DNA from: Streptomyces termitum
GTDB taxonomy: Bacteria; Actinomycetota; Actinomycetes; Streptomycetales; Streptomycetaceae
Assembly (NCBI RefSeq): GCF_014650175.1
Contig: NZ_BMUL01000017.1
Location: forward strand, 1 to 64,000
DNA length: 64,000 nt
Direction of reading: 5' to 3'
Shown: positions 34,558 through 42,729 of the stretch, piece after piece
How positions within the stretch are numbered: position 1 is the first letter of the stretch
Layout: the number at the start of each line of letters is the position of its first letter
Notes under the pieces: model-generated
What the model was told of the DNA's origin: nothing
Seen by the model: only the letters and a program-made list of their open reading frames with translations
Database searches by the model: none
Program-made: the position numbers and the translations under genes

Positions 34558-35814
34558 GTGACCGACAGCGACACCCACGACATCTCCCGGCGCCGGCTGC
34601 TCGGCACCGCCGGCGCGGCCGGCGCGGCGGGGCTCGTGACCGGCGCGGCCGGGATCACGGCGGCCGTCTCGGAGGACGGCTCCGCGAACGGCTCCGGTGC
34701 CCCCGGGGCGCTCACCTCGGTGGGGGCGACCGCGGTGGCGTTCCACGGGAGGCACCAGTCCGGCATCACCACCCCGCTCCAGTCCCGGGGCCACCTGGTC
34801 GCCTTCGACCTGGCCCCGGGCGCCGGCCGGAAGGAGGCCGCCGCGCTGCTGCGCCGCTGGTCGGCGACGGCGCGGACGCTGATGGCGGGCGGGGCGCCGG
34901 CCGAGGACACCGACGTCGCCCGGGACGCGGGCCCCTCCTCGCTGACGGTCACCTTCGGCTTCGGCCGCACCTTCTTCGACCGGACGGGGCTGGCCGCCCG
35001 CCGCCCGTCCCAGCTCGACCCGCTGCCCGCCTTCTCCTCCGACGCGCTCGACCCGAAGCGCTCGGAGGGCGACCTGTGGGTGCAGGTCGGGGCGGACGAC
35101 TCCCTCGTCGCCTTCCACGCGCTGCGCGCGCTCCAGAAGGACGCCGGGGGCGCGGCCCGGGTCCGCTGGCAGATGAACGGCTTCAACCGCTCGGCCGGGG
35201 CGACGGCCCGCCCGATGACCTCCCGGAACCTGATGGGGCAGGTCGACGGCACCAACAACCCCCGGCCCTCCGACCCGGACTTCGACCGGCGGGTCTTCGT
35301 CCCGGAGGGGGCGTCCGGGCCCCAGGCGTGGATGGCCGGCGGCTCGTACGCGGTGGTGCGGCGGATCCGGATGCTCCTCGACGACTGGGAGGGGCTGTCG
35401 CGGGAGAAGCAGGAGAGGGTCATCGGGCGCCGGAAGTCCGACGGGGCCCCGCTCACCGGCGACACCGAGACCACCCCGCTGAAGCTGGACGAGCGGGGCC
35501 CGGACGGGAAGCCGGTGATTCCCGTCAACGCCCATGCCCGGATCTCCGCACCCGAGCAGAACGCCGGGGCGGCGATGCTGCGGCGGCCCTTCTCCTTCCA
35601 CGACGGGATCGGCGCGGACGGCGTCCCGGACGCGGGGCTCCTGTTCGTCTGCTGGCAGGCCGACCCGCTGCGCGGTTTCGTGCCGGTGCAGCGGAAGCTC
35701 GACCGGGGCGACGCGCTCTCCCCGTTCATCCGGCACGAGGCGAGCGGCCTCTTCGCCGTCCCGGGCGGTGCCGCCGAGGGCGAGTACGTGGGCCAGCGAC
35801 TCCTCGAAGGCTGA
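34558..35814 (+). CDS. dtpA: Tat-exported DyP-type haem peroxidase
   Basis: A 418-residue DyP peroxidase with a twin-arginine signal (DISRRRLLGTAGAAG). The family GxxDG motif is GQVDG with catalytic Asp 230. The proximal haem ligand is His 326 (VNAHARISAP) and the distal Arg lies in MLRRPFSF. The S. lividans orthologue DtpA is a Tat substrate needed for maturation of the copper radical oxidase GlxA, and this gene's place right behind sco-ecuC-copCD agrees. GTG start 6 bp after the copCD stop. Confidence 0.94.
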   Translation: MTDSDTHDISRRRLLGTAGAAGAAGLVTGAAGITAAVSEDGSANGSGAPGALTSVGATAVAFHGRHQSGITTPLQSRGHLVAFDLAPGAGRKEAAALLRRWSATARTLMAGGAPAEDTDVARDAGPSSLTVTFGFGRTFFDRTGLAARRPSQLDPLPAFSSDALDPKRSEGDLWVQVGADDSLVAFHALRALQKDAGGAARVRWQMNGFNRSAGATARPMTSRNLMGQVDGTNNPRPSDPDFDRRVFVPEGASGPQAWMAGGSYAVVRRIRMLLDDWEGLSREKQERVIGRRKSDGAPLTGDTETTPLKLDERGPDGKPVIPVNAHARISAPEQNAGAAMLRRPFSFHDGIGADGVPDAGLLFVCWQADPLRGFVPVQRKLDRGDALSPFIRHEASGLFAVPGGAAEGEYVGQRLLEG

Positions 35815-35952
35815 GGGAAGCCGACGGGACGGCGGCCGTTCGGAGGCCGGGGGCTGTACGTGGGCCGGCGGCTGTCCGAAAGTCGGGGGTGTTCCGGGGG
35901 CCGACGGCTGTTTGAAGGCTGAGACGGGGCGGGGCCGGGGGGCCGGGCGCAT

Positions 35953-35964
35953 TAGGGTGACGGC
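35953..35964 (+). promoter_or_regulatory. -10 box for a leaderless pheA transcript
   Basis: TAGGGT (35953-35958) ends 6 nt before the pheA ATG and no Shine-Dalgarno is present, the usual layout for a leaderless actinobacterial mRNA. Confidence 0.5.
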
Positions 35965-36900
35965 ATGTCCGCCAACCGGTACACATACCTCGGCCCCGAA
36001 GGAACGTTCACGGAGGCCGCGCTGCGGAGCCTGCCCGAGGCGGCGCCCCGGGAGCTCGTCCCGATGGTCTCGGTCCCGGCCGCGCTCGACGCCGTACGGA
36101 ACGGGGAGGCGGCCGCCGCGCTGGTGCCGATCGAGAACTCGGTCGAGGGCGGGGTGACGGCGACCCTCGACGAGCTGGCCTCGGGCGAGCCGCTGATGAT
36201 CTACCGCGAAGTCCTGCTGCCGATCGCCTTCGCGCTGCTGGTGCGGCCCGGGACCGCGCTGTCGGACATCAAGACGGTGACGGGCCATCCGGTGGCCCAG
36301 CCTCAGGTGCGCAACTGGCTGCGCAAGCACCTCCCGGAGGCGGTGTGGGAGTCGGCCGCGTCGAACGCGGACGGGGCCCGGCTGGTGCAGGAGGGGCGGT
36401 TCGACGCGGCGTTCGCCGGTGAGTTCGCGGCGGCGACGTACGGCCTGGAGCCCCTGGTCAAGGAGATCCACGACGCGGAGAACGCGGAGACGCGGTTCGT
36501 GCTCGTGGGCCGGCCGGCCCGGCCGGCGGCGCCGACCGGAGCGGACAAGACCTCGGTGGTGCTGTGGCTGCGTGAAGACCATCCGGGTGCCCTTCTGGAA
36601 CTCCTCCAGGAGTTCGCGGTGCGTGGGGTGAACCTGATGCTGATCCAGTCCCGGCCGACGGGGGCGGGGATCGGCAACTACTGCTTCGCCGTGGACGCCG
36701 AGGGCCACGTCTCGGACCGGCGGGTCGGCGAGGCGCTGATGGGTCTGAAGCGGATCTGCCCGCAGGTGCGCTTCCTCGGCTCGTACCCGAGGGCGGGCGC
36801 GTCCCGCGCGGACGTCCGGCCGCTGCGGCGGGGGACGTCGGACGAGGAGTTCACGGCTGCCTCCGACTGGCTGGCGAGGGCCCAGGACGGCAGGGCCTGA
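35965..36900 (+). CDS. pheA: prephenate dehydratase
   Basis: A 311-residue monofunctional prephenate dehydratase (prephenate to phenylpyruvate, phenylalanine synthesis). It starts YTYLGPEGTFTEAAL and has PIENSVEGGV, TVTGHPVAQPQVRNWL and the catalytic Thr-Arg-Phe in AETRFVLVG. A C-terminal ACT domain (LLELLQEFAVRGVNLMLIQSRPTG) would bind phenylalanine for feedback control. Probably leaderless. It precedes serS with a 544-bp gap full of DnaA-box-like sequences. Confidence 0.95.
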   Translation: MSANRYTYLGPEGTFTEAALRSLPEAAPRELVPMVSVPAALDAVRNGEAAAALVPIENSVEGGVTATLDELASGEPLMIYREVLLPIAFALLVRPGTALSDIKTVTGHPVAQPQVRNWLRKHLPEAVWESAASNADGARLVQEGRFDAAFAGEFAAATYGLEPLVKEIHDAENAETRFVLVGRPARPAAPTGADKTSVVLWLREDHPGALLELLQEFAVRGVNLMLIQSRPTGAGIGNYCFAVDAEGHVSDRRVGEALMGLKRICPQVRFLGSYPRAGASRADVRPLRRGTSDEEFTAASDWLARAQDGRA

Positions 36901-36994
36901 CCGCGGTCCGGCGGCGGCCCGGCACACGGGCTTCCGCCACCGGACCGGTGACGACTCCCCGATCGTGACCGATCGCGGCGTTTCACGCGTTCGG

Positions 36995-37333
36995 TCGTCC
37001 ACAGGTGCCCACCAATAGTCCTACCTGCATACTTTTCTGTTTCTCGGACTGGTTATCCACAGGCTTCCCACCCCACCTGGGGACAAGTCGACACCCGCGC
37101 CCGACAAGGTCGACAAATCACCCCACCCACCCCTCGCGCACACGCCCCCTGTCCACAACTCCCCCTGGGGCGCCACGTCAGAGGAGGTCCGCGCCACTCA
37201 CCCTCCGGAGGGAGCGATTCCCCTCGAAATGGGTGCGGGAATGAAGTTTGATCAGCGGATTCCGAGGCCGCGGGGCCGAAATCCGCAGGATCCCCAACGT
37301 CATCCACAGAACTTCCGCACACCCTGTGGATAA
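36995..37333. promoter_or_regulatory. cluster of DnaA-box-like sequences between pheA and serS
   Basis: Boxes: TCGTCCACA (36995, one mismatch), TTATCCACA (37053, perfect), TGGGGACAA reverse (37078, one mismatch), CTGTCCACA (37149, one mismatch), TCATCCACA (37300, one mismatch) and TGTGGATAA reverse (37325, perfect). Six in 340 bp of otherwise geneless DNA, far above chance at this GC content. Confidence 0.7.
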
Positions 37334-37432
37334 CCCACCCCACCAGGGTCTCCGGAGAATCCCCAAGAGCCCCAATTCCGGCAAATCAATACGCGCCCAC
37401 CAATCGAGTGGGGTCGCATGAGTGCGCACCGG

Positions 37433-37444
37433 TAGCCTGGTGGG
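37433..37444 (+). promoter_or_regulatory. -10 box for a leaderless serS transcript
   Basis: TAGCCT (37433-37438) ends 6 nt before the serS GTG, with no Shine-Dalgarno. Confidence 0.5.
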
Positions 37445-38734
37445 GTGATTGACCTTCGCCTGCTCCGTGAGGACCCCGACCGTGTTCGCGCCTCCCAGCG
37501 CGCCCGTGGAGAGGACGTCGGCCTCGTCGACGCCCTGCTCTCCGCCGATGAGCGGCGCAGGTCGTCCGGCGTCCGCTTCGACGAGCTCCGATCCGAGCAG
37601 AAGTCGCTCGGCAAGCTGATCCCCAGGGCCACCCCGGAGGAGCGCGCCGAGCTCCTGCAGAAGGCCGAGCAGCTCAAGACCGACGTCAAGGCCGCCGAGG
37701 CCGAGCAGCACGAGGCCGACGAGACGGCCAGGAACCTGCTCCTCCAGCTCGGCAACATCGTCCACCAGGACGTGCCGGTCGGCGGCGAGGAGGACTTCGT
37801 CGTCCTGGAGACGCACGGCACGATCCGCGACTTCGCGGCCGAGGGCTTCGAGCCCAAGGACCACCTGGAGCTCGGCGAGGCGCTCGGCGCCATCGACGTC
37901 GAGCGGGGCGCCAAGGTCTCCGGCTCGCGCTTCTACTACCTGACGGGCGTCGGCGCCCTCCTGGAACTGGCCCTGGTCAACGCGGCCATCGCCCAGGCCA
38001 CCGAGGCCGGCTTCATCCCGATGCTCACCCCCGCCCTGGTGCGCCCGCGCGCCATGGAGGGCACCGGCTTCCTCGGCCAGGCCGCGGAGAACGTGTACCA
38101 CCTGGAGAAGGACGACTACTACCTGGTCGGCACCTCCGAGGTCCCGCTCGCCGCGTACCACATGGACGAGATCATCGACGCGGACAAGCTGCCGCTGCGC
38201 TACGCCGGCTTCTCCCCCTGCTTCCGCCGCGAGGCCGGCACCTACGGCAAGGACACCCGCGGCATCTTCCGCGTCCACCAGTTCGACAAGGTCGAGATGT
38301 TCTCGTACGTCGCGCCCGAAGACGCGGAGAACGAGCACAAGCGGCTCCTGGACTGGGAGAAGCAGTGGCTCACCTCCCTGGAGCTGCCCTTCCAGGTCAT
38401 CGACGTCGCCACCGGCGACCTCGGCTCCTCCGCCTCCCGCAAGTTCGACTGCGAGGCGTGGATCCCGACCCAGGGCAAGTACCGCGAGCTGACCTCGGCC
38501 TCCAACTGCGACGGCTTCCAGGCCCGCCGCCTCTCCGTCCGCATGCGCGAGGAGCGGGGCGGCAAGAAGACCGTCCAGCCGCTCGCCACCCTCAACGGCA
38601 CGCTGTGCGCCGTCCCGCGCACCATCGTCGCCATCCTGGAGAACCACCAGCTCGCCGACGGTTCGGTGCGGGTCCCCGAGGTCCTGCGGCCGTACCTGGG
38701 CGGACGCGAGGTCCTGGAGCCGATCGCCAAGTGA
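37445..38734 (+). CDS. serS: seryl-tRNA synthetase
   Basis: A 429-residue class II synthetase. The N-terminal coiled-coil arm for the long variable arm of tRNA-Ser spans residues about 25-105. Motif 2 is FRREAGTYGKDTRGIFRVHQF and motif 3 is ASNCDGFQARRLSVRM. Full length and intact. Its TGA overlaps the next gene's GTG (GTGA, 38731-38734), so the HAD phosphatase is translationally coupled. tRNA-Ser(UGA) itself lies 22 kb away. Confidence 0.97.
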   Translation: MIDLRLLREDPDRVRASQRARGEDVGLVDALLSADERRRSSGVRFDELRSEQKSLGKLIPRATPEERAELLQKAEQLKTDVKAAEAEQHEADETARNLLLQLGNIVHQDVPVGGEEDFVVLETHGTIRDFAAEGFEPKDHLELGEALGAIDVERGAKVSGSRFYYLTGVGALLELALVNAAIAQATEAGFIPMLTPALVRPRAMEGTGFLGQAAENVYHLEKDDYYLVGTSEVPLAAYHMDEIIDADKLPLRYAGFSPCFRREAGTYGKDTRGIFRVHQFDKVEMFSYVAPEDAENEHKRLLDWEKQWLTSLELPFQVIDVATGDLGSSASRKFDCEAWIPTQGKYRELTSASNCDGFQARRLSVRMREERGGKKTVQPLATLNGTLCAVPRTIVAILENHQLADGSVRVPEVLRPYLGGREVLEPIAK

Positions 38735-39537
38735 GCGCCTTCCCCTACCGCCTGGTCGCGACGGACCTCGACGGCACGCTGCTGCGGGCCGACGAGTCCG
38801 TCTCGGACCGCACCCGGGAGGCCCTCGTCGCGGCGACGGAGGCGGGTGCCGCGCACATCGTCGTCACCGGCCGGGCCGTGCCCTGGACCCGGCACATCCT
38901 CGACGACCTCGGCTACGAGGGGATCGCGGTGTGCGGCCAGGGCGCGCAGGTCTACCACGCCGGCGAGCACCGGCTGCTGACCTCGCTGACCCTCGACCGG
39001 CAGCTCGCCGGACTCGCGCTCTCCAAGATCGAGGCGGAGGTGGGCCCGCTGGCGCTCGCCGCCAGCCGCGACGGCCTGGAGGGCGAGGTCCTGACCGGTC
39101 CCGGCTACCGGTCCCAGGAGGGCCCGCTGCCGTACGTGCCGTACGAGGACCCGGCCGAGCTGTGGGCGGCCCCGCTCACCAAGGTCTACCTCCAGCACCC
39201 GGTGCTGAGCGACGACGAGCTGACCTCGGCCGCCCGCGCGGCCGTCGGCGGCCTGGTCGACGTGGTCATGGCCGGGCCCGGGATCGTGGAGATCCTGCCG
39301 CTGGGCCTGAGCAAGGCCACCGGCCTGTCGCTGGCCGCGCGCCGGCTCGGCGTGAAGGCCGGGGAGACCATCGCCTTCGGCGACATGCCCAACGACATCC
39401 CGATGTTCGGCTGGGCCGCGCGCGGCGTCGCGATGGGCAACGCGCACGAGGAACTGCGGGCGGTCGCCGACGAGGTGACCACCTCCAACGAGGAGGACGG
39501 CATCGCCGTCGTCCTGGAGCGCCTGCTCGCCGGCTGA
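38731..39537 (+). CDS. HAD-superfamily (Cof-type) phosphatase
   Basis: A 268-residue Cof/IIB HAD hydrolase. Motif I VATDLDGTLL (nucleophile Asp), motif II VVTGRAV, motif III Lys in LGLSKATGL and motif IV AFGDMPNDIPMF. Members dephosphorylate sugar phosphates or cofactor precursors; the substrate is unknown. GTG start overlapping serS. It is a paralogue of the protein encoded at 55641-56477, with the same motifs and layout. Followed by a terminator. Confidence 0.9.
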   Translation: MSAFPYRLVATDLDGTLLRADESVSDRTREALVAATEAGAAHIVVTGRAVPWTRHILDDLGYEGIAVCGQGAQVYHAGEHRLLTSLTLDRQLAGLALSKIEAEVGPLALAASRDGLEGEVLTGPGYRSQEGPLPYVPYEDPAELWAAPLTKVYLQHPVLSDDELTSAARAAVGGLVDVVMAGPGIVEILPLGLSKATGLSLAARRLGVKAGETIAFGDMPNDIPMFGWAARGVAMGNAHEELRAVADEVTTSNEEDGIAVVLERLLAG

Positions 39538-39556
39538 CGCCGGAGCCGTACGTGAA

Positions 39557-39590
39557 GAAGGGCCCGCCCCCGACTGGGAGCGGGCCCTTC
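39557..39590 (+). terminator. terminator after serS-HAD operon
   Basis: GAAGGGCCCG (39557-39566) pairs perfectly with CGGGCCCTTC (39581-39590), with a further inner C/G stem. Confidence 0.75.
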
Positions 39591-39690
39591 CGCGTACCGG
39601 CTCGCGCCGGGAGGAGGCGGCCCGCGCGGACCTGGATCCGCGCGCTCGAAGCGGCCGCCCCTCGGGGGATCCCCCGTTCCCCCCGCACAA

Positions 39691-40368
39691 CTAGTGTGCT
39701 CCGGGCCCCCGTTCGGGAGCGAACGGTTTTCCGTGCGGCCGTCGGGTGAGCGGATAGCAGGCCAGTCCGATGCCGAGCGAGATCGCGTGCCCGAGGTCGG
39801 TGTAGGTCCGGTCGGTGAGCAGCGGGACCAGGAAGAAGGCGATCGCGCCCGCGAGGTAGAGCCGGCGCCAGGGGCGGGGCAGCCGGTAGGTGAGGATGCC
39901 GACCGAGGCGGCGAGCCCGTAGCTCACCCCGATGTCGACGACGTGGGCCATGCTGCGCGGCACCCGGTGGTGGGCGATGGCGAGCAGTACCACCTGCTGG
40001 CTGATCAGGGTCGCGGCGATGTGCGCGGTGGCGACGGTGAAGAACCACTTCGCGGTGCCGAGCCAGCGCTCCACGGGCGCGTGGAAGACCTCGAAGAGGA
40101 TCGCGTAGAAGAACAGCGAGGCCGGGTTCTCGATCCAGAACGCGCTGCCGGACAACGCCCGCGCGGGGTGGTGGGCGAGCTGGTGCAGATTGCTGCTGTT
40201 GCGGTGCAGGAGGTAGTGCTCCAGGCCGTCCGGGGAGAAGGCGACGACCAGGCTGGTCACCGCGATGATCGCGAGCCAGACGTGCGTGCCGGGTGACGAG
40301 GCGATCCACGACCTGATCGGTCGGGACGGCTCGCCACCCGGAGCACGGGAAGGGGATTCACTCGGCAC
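39691..40368 (-). CDS. rhomboid-like intramembrane protein
   Basis: A 225-residue membrane protein with about six helices. A possible catalytic Ser lies in VVDIGVSYGLAAS (G-x-S-x-G) and a His in TDLGHAISLGIGLAC, as in rhomboid proteases. The external loop after the first helix is His-rich (HYLLHRNSSNLHQLAHHPA). The N-terminal 25 residues are cytoplasmic and Pro/Ser-rich. It is convergent with the HAD gene. Substrate and activity unknown. Confidence 0.8.
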   Translation of the reverse strand: MPSESPSRAPGGEPSRPIRSWIASSPGTHVWLAIIAVTSLVVAFSPDGLEHYLLHRNSSNLHQLAHHPARALSGSAFWIENPASLFFYAILFEVFHAPVERWLGTAKWFFTVATAHIAATLISQQVVLLAIAHHRVPRSMAHVVDIGVSYGLAASVGILTYRLPRPWRRLYLAGAIAFFLVPLLTDRTYTDLGHAISLGIGLACYPLTRRPHGKPFAPERGPGAH

Positions 40369-40440
40369 GCCCTGTGCCTATCACCCCTTCATACCGGGAT
40401 TCCCCATTTGCGCCCCGCGCCGGGAGCGGCGGGCGGCGCC

Positions 40441-41844
40441 TCAGAAGTTGATCATGTGACCGGCGATGCCGTGCACCGCTTCCTTGACGGCCTCGCCCAG
40501 GGTCGGGTGGGCGTGCACGTTCCGCGCGACCTCGTGGACGGTGAGGTCCCACTGCTGGGCCAGCGTCAGCTCGGGCAGCAGCTCGGTGACATCGGGGCCG
40601 ATGAGGTGGGCGCCGACGATCTCGCCGTGCGTGGCGTCGGCGACGATCTTCACGAAGCCGGTGGAGTCGCCGAGGCCGTGCGCCTTGCCGTTCGCCATGA
40701 AGGGGAACTTGGAGACCTTGACGTCGTAGCCCTTCTCGCGGGCCTGCGCCTCGGTGTAGCCGAAGCTCGCGATCTGCGGCTGGCAGTAGGTGGCGCGCGG
40801 GATCATGGCGTAGTCGAGCTCCATGGTCTCGGCGTCCGCGATGGTCTCGGCGGCGATGACGCCCATGGCCTCGGCGGTGTGCGCGAGCATCAGCTTCGCG
40901 GTGACGTCGCCGATGGCGAAGATGTTCGGCACGGAGGTGCGGCAGCGGCCGTCCACGTCGATCGCGCCGCGCTCGGTCAGCGCCACGCCGGTGCTCTCCA
41001 GGCCGTAGCCCGAGACGTTCGGCGCGAAGCCGATGGCCTGGAGGACCTTGTCGGCCTCCAGGACCTTGCTCGCGCCGTCCTTGCCGGTGACGGTGACGCG
41101 GACCTGCGGGCCGGACTCGTCGATGGCCTCGACGCGGGTCGAGGTGAGGACGTCGATGCCGAGCTTGCGGTACTGCTTCGCCAGCTCCTTCGAGACCTCC
41201 TCGTCCTCCAGCGGGGCCATCCGGTCGAGGAACTCGACGATGGTGACCTTGGTCCCGTAGTTGTTCAGCACGTACGCGAACTCGATGCCGATCGCGCCGG
41301 CGCCGGCGATGACGATCGACTTCGGGGCCTGCTCGGCGAGGATCTGCTGCTCGTACGAGACGACGCGGTCACTGAGGGCGGTGCCGGGCAGCAGGCGCGG
41401 GGAGGCGCCGGTGGCGATGATGCAGTTGTCGAAGGTGATCGTCTGCGTGGTGCCGTCGGCCTTCGCCACCTGGAGGGTGTTCGCGTCGAGGAAGGTGCCC
41501 CGGCCGTCGAACTCGGTGATCCCGTTCTTCTTCATCAGGAAGTGGACGCCCTTGACGCGGCCGTCCGCGACCGTGCGGCTGCGGCTGAAGGCGTCGCCGT
41601 AGTCGAAGGTCACCGTGCCGTCGACCTTGATGCCGAAGGTCTTGGCCTCGTGGTGGAAGATGTGGGCGAGTTCGGCGTTGCGGAGCAGCGCCTTGGTGGG
41701 GATGCAGCCGACGTTCAGGCAGACACCGCCCCAGTACTTCTCCTCGACGACCGCGACCCGCTTGCCCAGCTGGGCGGCGCGGATGGCGGCGACGTAACCG
41801 CCGGGGCCGGCTCCGAGTACGACGACGTCGAAGCGGTCTGACAT
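40441..41844 (-). CDS. lpdA: dihydrolipoyl dehydrogenase
   Basis: A 467-residue flavin disulphide reductase, the E3 subunit of 2-oxoacid dehydrogenase complexes. FAD motif DVVVLGAGPGGYVAA, redox-active Cys pair GGVCLNVGCIPTKALL, NAD motif IVIAGAGAIGIEFA, second FAD motif FAIGDVTAKLMLAHTAEAMG, and the C-terminal catalytic His-Glu in HAHPTLGEAVKEAVHG. No lipoyl domain or E1/E2 gene is adjacent, so it is a stand-alone E3. Confidence 0.96.
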   Translation of the reverse strand: MSDRFDVVVLGAGPGGYVAAIRAAQLGKRVAVVEEKYWGGVCLNVGCIPTKALLRNAELAHIFHHEAKTFGIKVDGTVTFDYGDAFSRSRTVADGRVKGVHFLMKKNGITEFDGRGTFLDANTLQVAKADGTTQTITFDNCIIATGASPRLLPGTALSDRVVSYEQQILAEQAPKSIVIAGAGAIGIEFAYVLNNYGTKVTIVEFLDRMAPLEDEEVSKELAKQYRKLGIDVLTSTRVEAIDESGPQVRVTVTGKDGASKVLEADKVLQAIGFAPNVSGYGLESTGVALTERGAIDVDGRCRTSVPNIFAIGDVTAKLMLAHTAEAMGVIAAETIADAETMELDYAMIPRATYCQPQIASFGYTEAQAREKGYDVKVSKFPFMANGKAHGLGDSTGFVKIVADATHGEIVGAHLIGPDVTELLPELTLAQQWDLTVHEVARNVHAHPTLGEAVKEAVHGIAGHMINF

Positions 41845-42012
41845 GTCTGACTCCCGAAGGTGGATGAGGGTGTTCGGTCCACGTACGAGCCCACAGTAGT
41901 CCGGTCGCCCCGCCTCGCCCCGCCGGAACGAGCCACCTGTGGATTACTTGTAGGATGACTGGGCAATCGGGTGAATGGGAAGGCCGGACAAGCGGCCGGA
42001 GGGGTGGCACGG

Positions 42013-42729
42013 ATGGCGGCACTGAGAGCGGCGGGGCGCACCTCGCTGGTGGACTCCGCGGTGGACCAGCTGCGGGCCCAGCTCGCCGAGGGCGAGTGGT
42101 CCGTCGGCGACCGCATCCCGACCGAGCACGACCTCGCCCAGCAGCTCGGCGTCGGCCGCAACACCGTCCGTGAGGCGATCCGGGTCCTCGTCCACGCCGG
42201 GCTCCTGGAGTCCCGCCAGGGCAACGGCACCTTCGTCCGCTCCACCGCCGACCCCTCCGCCGTACTGCGCGAGGTCCGGCACGCGGGCGCGCGCGACGTC
42301 CTCGAACTGCGGACCGCCCTGGAGGCCGAGGCCGCCCGGCTCGCGGCCGAGCGGCGCGACACCCACGACCTGCTGCGACTGCGGGCCGCCCTCACCACGC
42401 TCCGCGAGGAGGGCGACCGGAACGCCGACGCCGACCTCGCCCTCCACCTCGCGCTGGTCGCCGCCACCCACAACGCGGCCTTCATCGAGGTCTACCGCTT
42501 CTTCTCCACCCAGGTCCACGAGGTCCTGGTGGAGGCGCTCGGCGACCAGGAGATGCCGCCGGTCGACCTGGACGCCCACGAGGCCCTCGTCGCCGCGGTC
42601 GAGGCGGGCGACGCGGACGCCGCCGAGCGGCGGGCCCGCGACCTGCTGCGCGTCCCCCTGGAGTCCGTCGCGGCCCTGACCGCCCGGACGGCAGCGCAGG
42701 ACCGGGAGCCCGGGAAGGACGCCCGATGA
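42013..42729 (+). CDS. GntR-family regulator (FadR/FCD subfamily)
   Basis: A 238-residue regulator: N-terminal winged helix-turn-helix (GDRIPTEHDLAQQLGVGRNTVREAIRVLVHAGLLES) and an all-helical FCD ligand domain (LELRTALEAEAARLAAERR... DLDAHEALVAAVEAGDADAAERRARDLL). FCD domains usually bind organic acids through metal-coordinating His and Asp. The ATG at 42013 has GGAGGGG 8 nt upstream. Its stop overlaps the MFS transporter start by 4 bp, so it probably controls that transporter. Confidence 0.93.
   Translation: MAALRAAGRTSLVDSAVDQLRAQLAEGEWSVGDRIPTEHDLAQQLGVGRNTVREAIRVLVHAGLLESRQGNGTFVRSTADPSAVLREVRHAGARDVLELRTALEAEAARLAAERRDTHDLLRLRAALTTLREEGDRNADADLALHLALVAATHNAAFIEVYRFFSTQVHEVLVEALGDQEMPPVDLDAHEALVAAVEAGDADAAERRARDLLRVPLESVAALTARTAAQDREPGKDAR

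Larger units (their letters stand above)
36901..37444. other. 544-bp intergenic region pheA-serS
   Basis: No gene seen; small frames lack codon bias. Markedly AT-richer than the flanking genes. It holds the DnaA-box cluster and, at its end, the serS -10 box. Confidence 0.6.

Noticed and set aside
32086..37002. 1638-codon minus-strand frame through the copper block and pheA
   Set aside because: It is antisense to five well-supported genes and made of low-complexity Gly/Arg/Pro sequence.
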